NCBI GenBank assembly: GCA_002717445.1
Contig: PBDY01000019.1
Span: forward strand, 1-64,000
DNA from: Gammaproteobacteria bacterium
Lineage (GTDB): Bacteria; Pseudomonadota; Gammaproteobacteria; Steroidobacterales; UBA11654
Reading direction: 5' to 3'
Length of the DNA stretch: 64,000 bases
Shown piece after piece: positions 47,413-56,888 of this stretch. The notes under the pieces were generated by a model. It saw only the letters and a list, made by a program, of their open reading frames with translations, searched no databases and had not been told where the DNA came from. Made by a program: the position numbers and the translations under genes. Positions within the stretch are counted from its first letter, which is position 1; each line of letters starts with the position of its first letter.

Positions 47413-48479
47413 AGGAATTCTTATCATCGCTTTTATCATCCCTTGACCCTCAGTGGATGAGTCTCATATGGTCTTTATTTCAAATCGCTATCGTCACAGC
47501 CTGTCTCATCCTAACGGTTATTTTTTTAGTGTTTTTCGAAAGAAAAGTCATTGGATATATGCATTCTAGAGTAGGGCCGAACAGAGTTGGGCCAATGGGA
47601 ACGCTTCAATCGATTGCAGACACTATTAAATTGTTACTCAAAGAAGTGATCATTCCTGCTAAAGCCGATAAGTTCTTTTTTTTACTCTCACCGATTCTCC
47701 TACTTGTGCCGGCTTTAGCAGCATGGGCCGTAATACCTTTTAGTCCAGAATTCATCATTGCAGACATTAATGCTGGGCTTCTCTATTTACTAGCGCTGAC
47801 ATCCTTTGGTGTTTATGGTGTGATTTTAGGTGGCTGGGCATCCAATTCAAAATATGCTTTTCTTGGCTCAATGAGGGCTGCTGCACAAATGGTGGCATAT
47901 GAAATTGCCATGGGATTTGCATTGGTTGGAGTTCTGATGGCTAGTGGCAGCTTAAAGCTTGGAGAAATTGTTGCTGCACAATCGGGTGGTGTCCTCAGCT
48001 GGTTCTGGGTTCCATTGTTTCCGCTCTTTATTGTCTACTTTATTTCAGGTATTGCTGAAACAAACAGACACCCATTTGATCTTGCTGAAGGTGAGGCTGA
48101 AATCGTAGCTGGTTTTCATGTTGAATATTCAGGCATAGGATTTGCAATATTCTTCCTCGCCGAATACATCAATATGGCTCTAATATCAGTCTTAACATCA
48201 ATCTTGTTTCTCGGCGGTTGGGAAAGTTTCTTTGCCGGTCTTACCTTCCTGGAAGACTCTATACTGGCCTTTGTAGTTGAACCCAGTATTTTCTGGTTAT
48301 TGATAAAAGCACTATTCTTCTTGTTTGTCTTTGTTTGGTTGAGGGCATCATTCCCAAGATACAGATATGATCAGTTGATGTCTCTTGGATGGAAAGTATT
48401 GATCCCAATAACCATCGTATGGATAGGTGTTGAATGCGTGATGTATGTCATGCAGGTCGGTCCTTGGAGTGTCGCATGA
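47409..48479 (+). CDS. nuoH: NADH-quinone oxidoreductase subunit H
   Basis: A 356-residue eight-helix membrane subunit at the quinone entrance. [16 protein letters not shown] and [17 protein letters not shown] are the family motifs. Starts in ATGA with nuoG, and its stop overlaps the nuoI start. Confidence 0.97.
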   Translation: MKEFLSSLLSSLDPQWMSLIWSLFQIAIVTACLILTVIFLVFFERKVIGYMHSRVGPNRVGPMGTLQSIADTIKLLLKEVIIPAKADKFFFLLSPILLLVPALAAWAVIPFSPEFIIADINAGLLYLLALTSFGVYGVILGGWASNSKYAFLGSMRAAAQMVAYEIAMGFALVGVLMASGSLKLGEIVAAQSGGVLSWFWVPLFPLFIVYFISGIAETNRHPFDLAEGEAEIVAGFHVEYSGIGFAIFFLAEYINMALISVLTSILFLGGWESFFAGLTFLEDSILAFVVEPSIFWLLIKALFFLFVFVWLRASFPRYRYDQLMSLGWKVLIPITIVWIGVECVMYVMQVGPWSVA

Positions 48480-48961
48480 ATATGCTTCAGCTTTTAAAGA
48501 AACTATCGTTAATTGATTTCATCAAAGGCTTCATTGTCACGCTCAAAGCTTTTTTTAGACGCAAAGTCACTGTTCAATACCCTGAGGTAAAAACTCCACT
48601 CTCTCCACGGTTTAGAGGCAAACTGGCACTCATGCGATACGACAATGGCGAAGAACGATGCATTGCATGTAAATTATGTTCAGCCGTTTGCCCTGCTCAG
48701 GCAATCACCATTGAATCTGAAGAAAGAGCTGATGGGTCCAGACGAACCGTTAAATTCGAGATTGACGCATTCAAATGCATCTATTGCGGCTTCTGCGAAG
48801 AAGCTTGCCCAGTGGATTCCATTGTTGAAACAAATATCTTTGAGTATCACATGACAGAAAATCATCAGAGAATCCAAACAAAAGAGATGCTCCTAGCAAC
48901 TGGCGATCAACACAAAGATCAAACGATTAAGAATAAGAAAAAAGACTCGAGGTATAGATGA
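48476..48961 (+). CDS. nuoI: NADH-quinone oxidoreductase subunit I
   Basis: A 161-residue ferredoxin-like subunit with clusters N6a and N6b: [12 protein letters not shown] and [15 protein letters not shown] 48476 forms ATGA with the nuoH stop; the longer frame from 48434 is not used. Confidence 0.97.
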   Translation: MNMLQLLKKLSLIDFIKGFIVTLKAFFRRKVTVQYPEVKTPLSPRFRGKLALMRYDNGEERCIACKLCSAVCPAQAITIESEERADGSRRTVKFEIDAFKCIYCGFCEEACPVDSIVETNIFEYHMTENHQRIQTKEMLLATGDQHKDQTIKNKKKDSRYR

Positions 48962-49560
48962 TGTTACTAGAAATCATATTTTATGTATTTGCATCAGTCC
49001 TTATCTGTGCTTCATTGGGCGTTATACTGTTTAAAAATCCTGTTTACTCTGCGTTTTCACTTATATTGGCTTTCATCACAACGGGACTATTGTGGTTGCT
49101 CCTTGAAGCCGAGTTTCTGGCGATAGTGCTTGTCCTTGTTTATGTGGGCGCTGTGATGGTCTTATTCTTATTTGTGATAATGATGTTGAATATTAATATC
49201 GAAGAGGAAAATTCAGGATTTACCAAAATAGCACCTATTGCAATCTTTCTAGGGTTGGTCATAGCTGCAGAACTGATTGCATTGTTTTGGATTCAGTCTG
49301 ATCATTTTATCGGTGAAGCATCATTTTCAAGTTCAGATATATCTGCCAACAATACTCTGCTACTTGGGACAGAATTGTTTACTAAATATATCCTTTCGTT
49401 TGAGATTGCTGGTTTTATTCTTCTATTGGCAATTATTGTTTCTATTTCTCTGACACTTCGGTCAAGAAAAAATGTCAAAAAACAAGTTGCTAGAGACCAA
49501 ATATCGGCTGATCCAAAAAAACGAGTCAGGATGGTTGATATCAAAAAAGGAGACATGTGA
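48958..49560 (+). CDS. nuoJ: NADH-quinone oxidoreductase subunit J
   Basis: A 200-residue membrane subunit with about five helices and the helix-3 signature [15 protein letters not shown]. Two ATG codons (48958, 48961) are possible; the first overlaps the nuoI stop. Tail is basic. Confidence 0.95.
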   Translation: MMLLEIIFYVFASVLICASLGVILFKNPVYSAFSLILAFITTGLLWLLLEAEFLAIVLVLVYVGAVMVLFLFVIMMLNINIEEENSGFTKIAPIAIFLGLVIAAELIALFWIQSDHFIGEASFSSSDISANNTLLLGTELFTKYILSFEIAGFILLLAIIVSISLTLRSRKNVKKQVARDQISADPKKRVRMVDIKKGDM

Positions 49561-49865
49561 TGGTTACGTTGCAATCATACTTAACCTTATCCGCCCTCGT
49601 TTTCTCAATCGGCATTACTGGCATTATAATCAATCGAAAAAACATCATTATCGTAATGATGTGTACGGAATTACTATTGATATCTGTGAATTTTAATTTC
49701 ATCGCTTTTTCACATCAATTACAGGATCTGTCGGGACAAGTCTTTGTCTTTTTTATTTTGACGGTTGCTGCTGCTGAAGCAGCAATCGGATTGGCAATTT
49801 TGGTTGCCTTATATCGCAACAAAAAATCAATTTCAGTCAGTGAACTGAATACACTGAGAAACTAA
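49557..49865 (+). CDS. nuoK: NADH-quinone oxidoreductase subunit K
   Basis: A 102-residue three-helix subunit (Nad4L type) with the Glu-bearing [12 protein letters not shown] helix and [11 protein letters not shown] in the last helix, part of the proton path. Overlaps nuoJ by ATGA (ATG at 49557); a second start option is 49560. Confidence 0.96.
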   Translation: MMVTLQSYLTLSALVFSIGITGIIINRKNIIIVMMCTELLLISVNFNFIAFSHQLQDLSGQVFVFFILTVAAAEAAIGLAILVALYRNKKSISVSELNTLRN

Positions 49866-49867
49866 CG

Positions 49868-51817
49868 ATGATCTTTGAGTACAGCCTAATTGCACTATTG
49901 TCTCCATTGGTTGGAAGCATTCTCGCTGCGTTTCTTGGAAAATCATTGGGAAAAACATTTGTCAATACTTCCACCATACTGGGGGTAATGATCTCTTTTG
50001 TCCTCTCTTGCATCTTGGCACTAGAGATATATCAAACATCCACCGTTCTTAATCAAAACATATACACCTGGTTGAATATTGGAAGCTTTTCGTTTCACAT
50101 AGGATTTCTCATCGATAATTTGACGGCCAGCATGATGGTTGTGGTTACCTTCGTTTCGCTTATGGTTCACATTTATACCATTGGCTATATGCATGACGAT
50201 CCTGGTTATCACCGTTTCTTTGCTTACATCAGTCTTTTTACATTTTCGATGCTGAGCTTAGTCATGGCCAATAACTTTCTGCAATTATTCTTTGGCTGGG
50301 AAGCGGTCGGAGTGATGTCTTACCTGTTGATTGGATTTTGGTACACCAAAGAATCTGCAATTAAAGCCAACCTAAAAGCTTTTTTGGTAAATAGAGTAGG
50401 GGACTTATCCATGATTCTTGGAATTGGCATAATATTCTCTATCACGGGCTCTTTGGACTACCAAACGACATTCTTTGAATCACAAAACCTAGCTCAAACC
50501 GAGCTATTCTTCATCAATGAATGGAACATCTCTGCTCTGACAGCTTCTTGCATGCTTCTATTTGGAGGAGCCATGGGAAAATCGGCACAAATGCCACTTC
50601 ATGTTTGGTTGCCCGACTCAATGGAAGGGCCAACACCGATCTCTGCTTTGATCCATGCTGCTACAATGGTCACGGCTGGAGTATTCCTCCTTGCTCGAAT
50701 GTCTCCTTTGTTTGAACTGTCATCCACTGCTTTATCGTTTGTGCTGATCATTGGTGCAACAACGGCACTCTTTACGGGGATACTCGGTTTAATTCAGAAC
50801 GATATTAAAAGAGTCATTGCTTACTCAACACTCTCTCAGCTTGGGTACATGGTCGCCGCTGCCGGAGTCTCCGCTTACTCCGTCAGTTTATTTCATTTAA
50901 TGACTCATGCCTTCTTCAAAGCGTTACTTTTCTTGGCAGCTGGATCTGTAATCGTTGCATTGCATCATGAGCAAGACATAAGAAAAATGGGAGGACTGAA
51001 AAGTAAACTTCCCATCACCTATGTGACCTCCTTGATCGGCTCTCTTGCCCTTATTGGTTTCCCAGGTTTTTCTGGATTTTTCTCTAAGGATGCATTGATT
51101 GAGGCAATCGGCCATGCAGATATATTTGGATCTGGATTTGCATACGCATCAGTGATAGTAGGAGTTTTTATCACTGCATTGTATTCATTCAGACTCTTCT
51201 TCAAAGTATTTCATGGAAGCATCAATGAACATCACAGTGATGTCAAAGAATCACCAGTGTCTATTACTCTCCCGCTCATATTGCTTGCGATTCCATCGGT
51301 CATGGTTGCATGGCCAACAGTGGGTCCAATGGTTTTTGGTTCTTACTTTGCCACTAGCATTGCACAACCTGATGCATATCAAATATTTGGTTATGAATAC
51401 TCCACTGCTTATGGCTTTTTGGTTCATGCATTCTCAGGCCCGGTAATATATATTGCAATGATGGGCGTACTTACAGCGTATGTTTTATATATTCAGAAAC
51501 CAAACATTCTTAAAGGTAAATCTTTTGAGTCAACATTCATTTATCGCCTTCTAGAGAATAAATACTATTTCGATGATTTATATGAAGAAGTTATTGCAAA
51601 ACAAGCACGAAATATCGGTCAAAGATTTTGGTCACTGGGAGACGTCAAAATCATTGATAATTGGATTGTGAATGGAACAGCTTATCGCATTGGAAATATT
51701 GCCAATCGAATCAAAGTCATTCAAACAGGGTACATCTACCACTATGTTTTGATGATGATCCTTGGTCTCGCAATCTTTTTGGGATGGACAATTATAAGTG
51801 CGGGGTATGCCTCGTGA
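49868..51817 (+). CDS. nuoL: NADH-quinone oxidoreductase subunit L
   Basis: A 649-residue antiporter-like proton-pumping subunit with the long lateral C-terminal helix. FFGWEAVGVMSYLLIGFW and KSAQMPLHVWLPDSMEGPTP are the Glu/Lys channel regions. Starts 2 bases after nuoK and overlaps the nuoM start by GTGA. Confidence 0.98.
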   Translation: MIFEYSLIALLSPLVGSILAAFLGKSLGKTFVNTSTILGVMISFVLSCILALEIYQTSTVLNQNIYTWLNIGSFSFHIGFLIDNLTASMMVVVTFVSLMVHIYTIGYMHDDPGYHRFFAYISLFTFSMLSLVMANNFLQLFFGWEAVGVMSYLLIGFWYTKESAIKANLKAFLVNRVGDLSMILGIGIIFSITGSLDYQTTFFESQNLAQTELFFINEWNISALTASCMLLFGGAMGKSAQMPLHVWLPDSMEGPTPISALIHAATMVTAGVFLLARMSPLFELSSTALSFVLIIGATTALFTGILGLIQNDIKRVIAYSTLSQLGYMVAAAGVSAYSVSLFHLMTHAFFKALLFLAAGSVIVALHHEQDIRKMGGLKSKLPITYVTSLIGSLALIGFPGFSGFFSKDALIEAIGHADIFGSGFAYASVIVGVFITALYSFRLFFKVFHGSINEHHSDVKESPVSITLPLILLAIPSVMVAWPTVGPMVFGSYFATSIAQPDAYQIFGYEYSTAYGFLVHAFSGPVIYIAMMGVLTAYVLYIQKPNILKGKSFESTFIYRLLENKYYFDDLYEEVIAKQARNIGQRFWSLGDVKIIDNWIVNGTAYRIGNIANRIKVIQTGYIYHYVLMMILGLAIFLGWTIISAGYAS

Positions 51818-53313
51818 TTCTGGATTTAATGATATGGTCCCCAATCATGGTTGGGTTGATCATGCTTTTCATAAACGAGAAACACTCATCAATTGTATAT
51901 TGGGTATCTGTCATTTCTTCACTATTAATATTCGGTTTGAGCTTATATGCTCTGTCATTATTTGATGACAGCGGATCTGCAATCCAATTCGAGCTGAACA
52001 CCTCTTGGATCGAGCGATTCAATATCAATTATCACCTTGGCGTCGATGGAATATCTTTTCCTCTTATTCTTTTAACGACATTCATTACACCCATTGTTTT
52101 ATTCACTGCCAGAACTTCAAATAAAACAAATCTTCACCAATATCTTGCGTCATTTCTAATCCTTGAGGGATTAATGATTGGAGTATTCAGTGCACTGGAT
52201 GCGTTTTTGTTTTATGTCTTCTGGGAAGCCATGCTCATACCCATGTTCATCATCATTGGGGTATGGGGCGGCAAAAACCGCGTGTATGCAACAATCAAAT
52301 TCTTCCTGTATACATTCCTAGGTTCTGTTTTTATGTTGATAGCAATCATTTATCTCTATATCAGCACTGGATCATATTCGATATTTGATTTTTATAATCT
52401 TGATCTATCAAGAATTGAACAAGTATTGATATTCTTAGCTTTCTTGTTTGCTTTTGCCGTTAAAATTCCAATGTGGCCAGTGCATACATGGTTACCCGAT
52501 GCTCACGTCGAAGCGCCGACTGGCGGTTCTGTCATTTTGGCAGCAATACTCCTAAAAATGGGTGGTTATGGATTGCTGAGATTCAGCCTACCAATAACCC
52601 CAGATGCATCCAATGAATTGTCTCAAATCATGGTTGTATTGTCTTTGATTGCAATCATATACATTGGCATGGTTGCACTATCTCAAACCGATATGAAGAA
52701 ACTCATTGCATATTCTTCTGTTGCTCATATGGGTTTTGTAACGTTAGGAACATTTGTGGTTTTTCTTAATCATGAAAATATCTCATCAGATAACATGACT
52801 CTAGCCATCAGCGGATCGATGATACAGATGGTCTCTCATGGCTTAATATCAGGTGCTTTATTTCTATGCATAGGTGTTATGTATGACAGAATTCACAGTC
52901 GAGAGATAGACGACTATGGGGGTGTTGCGTTATCAATGCCAAAATTTGCTGGGCTCATGGTCTTTTTTGCACTTGCCAATGCTGCTTTACCAGGCACATC
53001 TGGTTTTGTGGGCGAAGTCTTGGTAATTTTTGCTAGTTTAAAGGTTAATTTCTGGATTGCATTTTTATCGGGGTCAACGTTAATCATCGGTGCAGCTTAT
53101 ACACTATGGATGATTAAAAGAGTCATTTTTGGTCAAATTACCAATGAAAAGATCAGTGATATTGATGATCTTAACGTCACTGAATTCATTCCTCTAATGA
53201 TTCTGGCAGTTATGGTTATAGCCATGGGAATATACCCAGAGCCCCTAATGAAACTGATGCATGATTCACTCATCGGTTTATCAGAGACTGTGATTAAGGG
53301 TGCAGGATTATGA
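51814..53313 (+). CDS. nuoM: NADH-quinone oxidoreductase subunit M
   Basis: A 499-residue antiporter-like subunit. FYVFWEAMLIPMFIIIG and VKIPMWPVHTWLPDAHVEAPT carry the key Glu and Lys. Start is GTG 51814 (GTGA overlap with nuoL); the open frame upstream to 51661 lies inside nuoL and is not used. Overlaps nuoN by ATGA. Confidence 0.97.
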   Translation: MILDLMIWSPIMVGLIMLFINEKHSSIVYWVSVISSLLIFGLSLYALSLFDDSGSAIQFELNTSWIERFNINYHLGVDGISFPLILLTTFITPIVLFTARTSNKTNLHQYLASFLILEGLMIGVFSALDAFLFYVFWEAMLIPMFIIIGVWGGKNRVYATIKFFLYTFLGSVFMLIAIIYLYISTGSYSIFDFYNLDLSRIEQVLIFLAFLFAFAVKIPMWPVHTWLPDAHVEAPTGGSVILAAILLKMGGYGLLRFSLPITPDASNELSQIMVVLSLIAIIYIGMVALSQTDMKKLIAYSSVAHMGFVTLGTFVVFLNHENISSDNMTLAISGSMIQMVSHGLISGALFLCIGVMYDRIHSREIDDYGGVALSMPKFAGLMVFFALANAALPGTSGFVGEVLVIFASLKVNFWIAFLSGSTLIIGAAYTLWMIKRVIFGQITNEKISDIDDLNVTEFIPLMILAVMVIAMGIYPEPLMKLMHDSLIGLSETVIKGAGL

Positions 53314-54743
53314 CATTCAATATCATTGGATTTATTTTGCCGGAAATCACAATTGCTTTCGGCATATGTACTGTAATATTAGTCAATAGTCTTTCAAAGA
53401 AGGCCTCTATTGGCCTAATACACTCACTCATACTGTTCTTCTTGGTATTAGCGTTATTTTTCTCCTTTGTCAGTCTAGAGATACCCGATAGGATCATCTT
53501 CAACGGGCACTATATGATTGACTCCTTTGGTACCAATCTGAAGATCATTGCACTGATAGCTGCAATTCTGGTTCACCTAACATCTGTTAAGTCAAAGCAG
53601 AACATCAAAAATGAAATCTTCCTCGTTCAATTATTTGCAACATTAGGGGTACTGATTCTTTGTTCGGCTCACAACCTTCTTACTGTTTATCTTGGTTTGG
53701 AAACATTAACCTTGTCCATGTATGGGATAGTCGCCTCCAATAGAAGTTCAGTCGATGCCACCGAATCGGCCATGAAGTTCTTCATATTGGGCGCCATTGC
53801 GTCTGCAATATTTTTATACGGCATATCAATACTCTATGGTGTCACTGGAACCTTATCGCTCGATTCACTTAAGGAATTAGTAATCATATCGTCCCTAGAA
53901 ATTCGAATTGCCGTGGCATTCATCGCTTGTGGAATTATATTTAAATTTGGTGCTTTCCCATTTCATAGCTGGGTCCCAGATTCATATCAAGGCTCTAATA
54001 CAACAGCAGCAATCTATATCTCATCTGTACCTAAGCTTGGTGCTTTTGCATTAATATCGAGATTATTCTTGGATGCTCTAAATGCCATGAGTGAGTTTTG
54101 GTCAGTTCTCATCTTGTCTGCAGGACTTTTTTCAATAATCATTGGCAACTTAATTGCATTGATGCAAATCAATCTCAGACGAATGTTGGCATATTCAGCA
54201 ATTGGCCATATAGGTTTTGTTCTATTGTCATTTTCAATAGTCAGTGACACCGGAGTCAGCGCATCCCTAACTTACTTGCTGATGTATTTAATTATGACAA
54301 TCGCAGCATTTGGATTAATTGAGTCCATTGCTTCAGAGGATCATCAACATATTGAACTGAGTGACTTAAAGGGACTGAGCAAATCACACCCATCCGTTGC
54401 CTTCATGCTCTTATTTTGTATGTTCAGCATGGTAGGAATTCCACCATTTATCGGTTTTTATGCAAAGTGGATGGTTCTATCAGAACTCATCTACAATGAC
54501 TGGATCTGGCTTGCAATAATAGGGGTAATCATGTCGGTGATTGCAGCCTACTTTTACTTAAGAGTTGTTTGGTTTATGTATTTCGAAAATGCCGACCAAC
54601 CAATAGAGAACAAAGGGTTAAAAAACACTCAATCTATAACAACCCTATTATTATCTCTCATGCTTTTTCTCATCGGGCTTTACCCCAATCCAATCATTGA
54701 TTACACACGCATCATTATTTCTTCATTTCTATTGATAGATTAA
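53310..54743 (+). CDS. nuoN: NADH-quinone oxidoreductase subunit N
   Basis: A 477-residue antiporter-like subunit and last gene of the operon. YLGLETLTLSMYG and KFGAFPFHSWVPDSYQG are the channel signatures. All 14 subunits are present, so this encodes a full proton-pumping complex I. Confidence 0.97.
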   Translation: MTFNIIGFILPEITIAFGICTVILVNSLSKKASIGLIHSLILFFLVLALFFSFVSLEIPDRIIFNGHYMIDSFGTNLKIIALIAAILVHLTSVKSKQNIKNEIFLVQLFATLGVLILCSAHNLLTVYLGLETLTLSMYGIVASNRSSVDATESAMKFFILGAIASAIFLYGISILYGVTGTLSLDSLKELVIISSLEIRIAVAFIACGIIFKFGAFPFHSWVPDSYQGSNTTAAIYISSVPKLGAFALISRLFLDALNAMSEFWSVLILSAGLFSIIIGNLIALMQINLRRMLAYSAIGHIGFVLLSFSIVSDTGVSASLTYLLMYLIMTIAAFGLIESIASEDHQHIELSDLKGLSKSHPSVAFMLLFCMFSMVGIPPFIGFYAKWMVLSELIYNDWIWLAIIGVIMSVIAAYFYLRVVWFMYFENADQPIENKGLKNTQSITTLLLSLMLFLIGLYPNPIIDYTRIIISSFLLID

Positions 54744-54771
54744 TCAAAAAAGATTAGTATCTTCCCACAGA

Positions 54772-54848
54772 TGCGGGGTGGAGCAGTCTGGCAGCTCGTC
54801 GGGCTCATAACCCGAAGGTCGCAGGTTCAAATCCTGCCCCCGCTACCA
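54772..54848 (+). tRNA. Initiator tRNA-fMet (anticodon CAT)
   Basis: A 77-nt tRNA with CCA encoded (54846-54848). Three G-C pairs in the anticodon stem (CGGG-CTCATAA-CCCG) and an unpaired 1-72 position mark an initiator. Here that pair is T1 (54772) with T72 (54844), where E. coli has C1-A72. It lies before rimP-nusA as metY does in E. coli. Confidence 0.95.
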
Positions 54849-54859
54849 ATTATTTGGTT

Positions 54860-54885
54860 AGGCCCCTTCTGGGGCTTTATTTTTG
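54860..54885 (+). terminator. Intrinsic terminator after initiator tRNA
   Basis: GCCCC (54862-54866) and GGGGC (54871-54875) form a 5-bp GC stem (extendable by a G-U and an A-T pair) with TTCT loop, followed by TTTATTTTT. It probably ends tRNA transcription or partly attenuates entry into rimP-nusA-infB. Confidence 0.8.
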
Positions 54886-54894
54886 TGTATGTGA

Positions 54895-55347
54895 ATGAAT
54901 GAAATAAGAAAAAACTTAGAAGAAACATTGCTTGATCTAATAAACGGAAAAGGATTCGAGTTGATCGAAATTGAGCAGCGCAGCCTTAGGAAAGGCGTTA
55001 AGATTGTTATTTATATTGATCATGAGCTGGGCATTGTAATGGACGACTGTGTTTCAATATCAAAGATGTCTGAAGACATCATCGATGAATTCATAGATCC
55101 TGAAAGCTATGAATTAGAAGTTTCGTCTCCAGGGCTTGATAGGAAATTAATTAAGAAAGAGGATTTTGACCGATACAAAGGAAAGACAATCAAAATTAAA
55201 CTAAAAGAAAAAATGAATGATCGCAAAAATTTTAAAGGGGTGCTTGCTGACAGAAGAGGGGACTTGGTCTTTCTAGAAGATGACGAAGTGTTTGAAATTC
55301 CAATGGATAGAATTGACATATGTCGAATTGTTCCACAATTTAATTAA
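54895..55347 (+). CDS. rimP: Ribosome maturation factor RimP
   Basis: A 150-residue factor for 30S assembly. GFELIEIEQRS, the VKIVIYIDHELGI strand and YELEVSSPGLDRKL are family motifs. First protein gene of the operon with nusA and infB. Confidence 0.96.
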   Translation: MNEIRKNLEETLLDLINGKGFELIEIEQRSLRKGVKIVIYIDHELGIVMDDCVSISKMSEDIIDEFIDPESYELEVSSPGLDRKLIKKEDFDRYKGKTIKIKLKEKMNDRKNFKGVLADRRGDLVFLEDDEVFEIPMDRIDICRIVPQFN

Positions 55348-55361
55348 AGAGGTGAATATAA

Positions 55362-56870
55362 ATGATCACGGATATCATTAATGTAGTTGACACACTATCT
55401 GAGGCAAAAGATGTCGAAAGAGATGTAATTTTCGAAGCCATTGAAAATGCATTGGAATCAACTACTAAGAAAAAATACACAGAAAACATGGATGTTAAAG
55501 TCACCATTGATCGTGAGTCTGGTGATTATAAAACATATCAGAGATGGATGGTTTTTGCTGATGACTCCAGAGAGTTAGAAGATCCAGACTATGAGCTAAG
55601 AATGCTTGATGCCGTTGATATCGATAAAGATGCCAGAGAAGGTGAATATATCTATCAGGAGATTGAGTCTGTTGATTTAGATAGCAGAATAGGAGCTCAA
55701 ATAGCAAAGCAAGTCATTGTTCAAAAAGTAAGAGAAGCAGAGAAAAAGAAAGTCATTGATCTTTATCATGATCGTTTAGGTGAAGTCTTAAGTGGTGTTG
55801 TAAAAAGGGTTGATCGGAATGGTTTTTACGTGGATGTTGGGAATAACGCTGAAGCATTTTTACCCAGAAGAGAATCCATAGCAAAAGAGGCCATTCGGCC
55901 TCAAGACAGAATCAAGGCTCTATTAAAGGATATTAATGATGATATGAAAGGACCTCCGCTGATATTATCCAGGGTGAGTCCGGGGTTTTTAATCGAGTTA
56001 TTCAAAATAGAAGTTCCCGAAATCAATCAAAACTTAATCGAAATCGTGGCGGCTTCAAGAGATCCTGGTTCAAGGGCTAAAATTGCAGTTAGGTCAGACG
56101 ATAAGAGGATCGATGCTGTTGGTGCTTGTGTAGGCATGCGAGGGTCAAGAGTGCAATCCGTCTCAAATGAATTAAATGGTGAGAGAATAGACATTATTTT
56201 ATGGTCAGAAAATACCGCCCAGTTTGTTGTGAATGCAATGTCACCAGCAAACGTCGTATCAATCGTAGTCGATGAAGAAAATCAAAGCATGGATATTGCT
56301 GTTGAAGAAGCTAAATTATCACAAGCAATTGGTAAGGGAGGTCAGAATATTAGACTCGCAAGCGAATTGACTCAATGGAAACTCAATGTTCTGAGTGAAA
56401 CTGAAGCATTGGAAAAAGACGACGAAGAAATACAAAAAGTTACTGATTTATTTGTAGAATCACTATCAGTGGGTGAAGATGTAGCCATACTTCTCGCACA
56501 AGAAGGCTTTACCACAATTGAGCAAGTGGCATATGTCCCTGTAACTGAGCTTCAAAAAATACAAGGCTTTGATGAAACACTTGTTAACGAACTAAGGGAG
56601 AGAGCTCAAGATCAACTTCTGCTAGAGGCAATTTCAACAGAAGAGAGTCTTGAAGAGCATGGCCCGTCTGATGACTTATTAGCGCTTAATTCTGTCACAG
56701 AAGAATTGGCATATTCGCTTGCTCGTGCAGGAATTAATACTAAAAATCTTTTGGCAGAACAATCAGTCGATGAGTTGATTGAAATAGATGAAATCAATGA
56801 AGAAATGGCATCTTCCATGATATTAGAAGCCAGAGAAGATTGGTTTAAAGAAGGCAAAATAGAGAGTTAA
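55362..56870 (+). CDS. nusA: Transcription termination/antitermination protein NusA
   Basis: A 502-residue RNA-polymerase partner that controls pausing, termination and antitermination. An N-terminal domain, an S1 domain near 135-200, two KH domains (VGACVGMRGSRVQ and IGKGGQNIRLASEL), and two acidic C-terminal repeats are visible. AGAGGTGA precedes ATG 55362. Confidence 0.98.
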   Translation: MITDIINVVDTLSEAKDVERDVIFEAIENALESTTKKKYTENMDVKVTIDRESGDYKTYQRWMVFADDSRELEDPDYELRMLDAVDIDKDAREGEYIYQEIESVDLDSRIGAQIAKQVIVQKVREAEKKKVIDLYHDRLGEVLSGVVKRVDRNGFYVDVGNNAEAFLPRRESIAKEAIRPQDRIKALLKDINDDMKGPPLILSRVSPGFLIELFKIEVPEINQNLIEIVAASRDPGSRAKIAVRSDDKRIDAVGACVGMRGSRVQSVSNELNGERIDIILWSENTAQFVVNAMSPANVVSIVVDEENQSMDIAVEEAKLSQAIGKGGQNIRLASELTQWKLNVLSETEALEKDDEEIQKVTDLFVESLSVGEDVAILLAQEGFTTIEQVAYVPVTELQKIQGFDETLVNELRERAQDQLLLEAISTEESLEEHGPSDDLLALNSVTEELAYSLARAGINTKNLLAEQSVDELIEIDEINEEMASSMILEAREDWFKEGKIES

Positions 56871-56888
56871 AAAAATTAGGAATTAATT

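Noticed and set aside
51661-51813. Extended NuoM frame
   Set aside because: It lies inside nuoL; GTG 51814 gives the usual GTGA overlap and family N-terminus.
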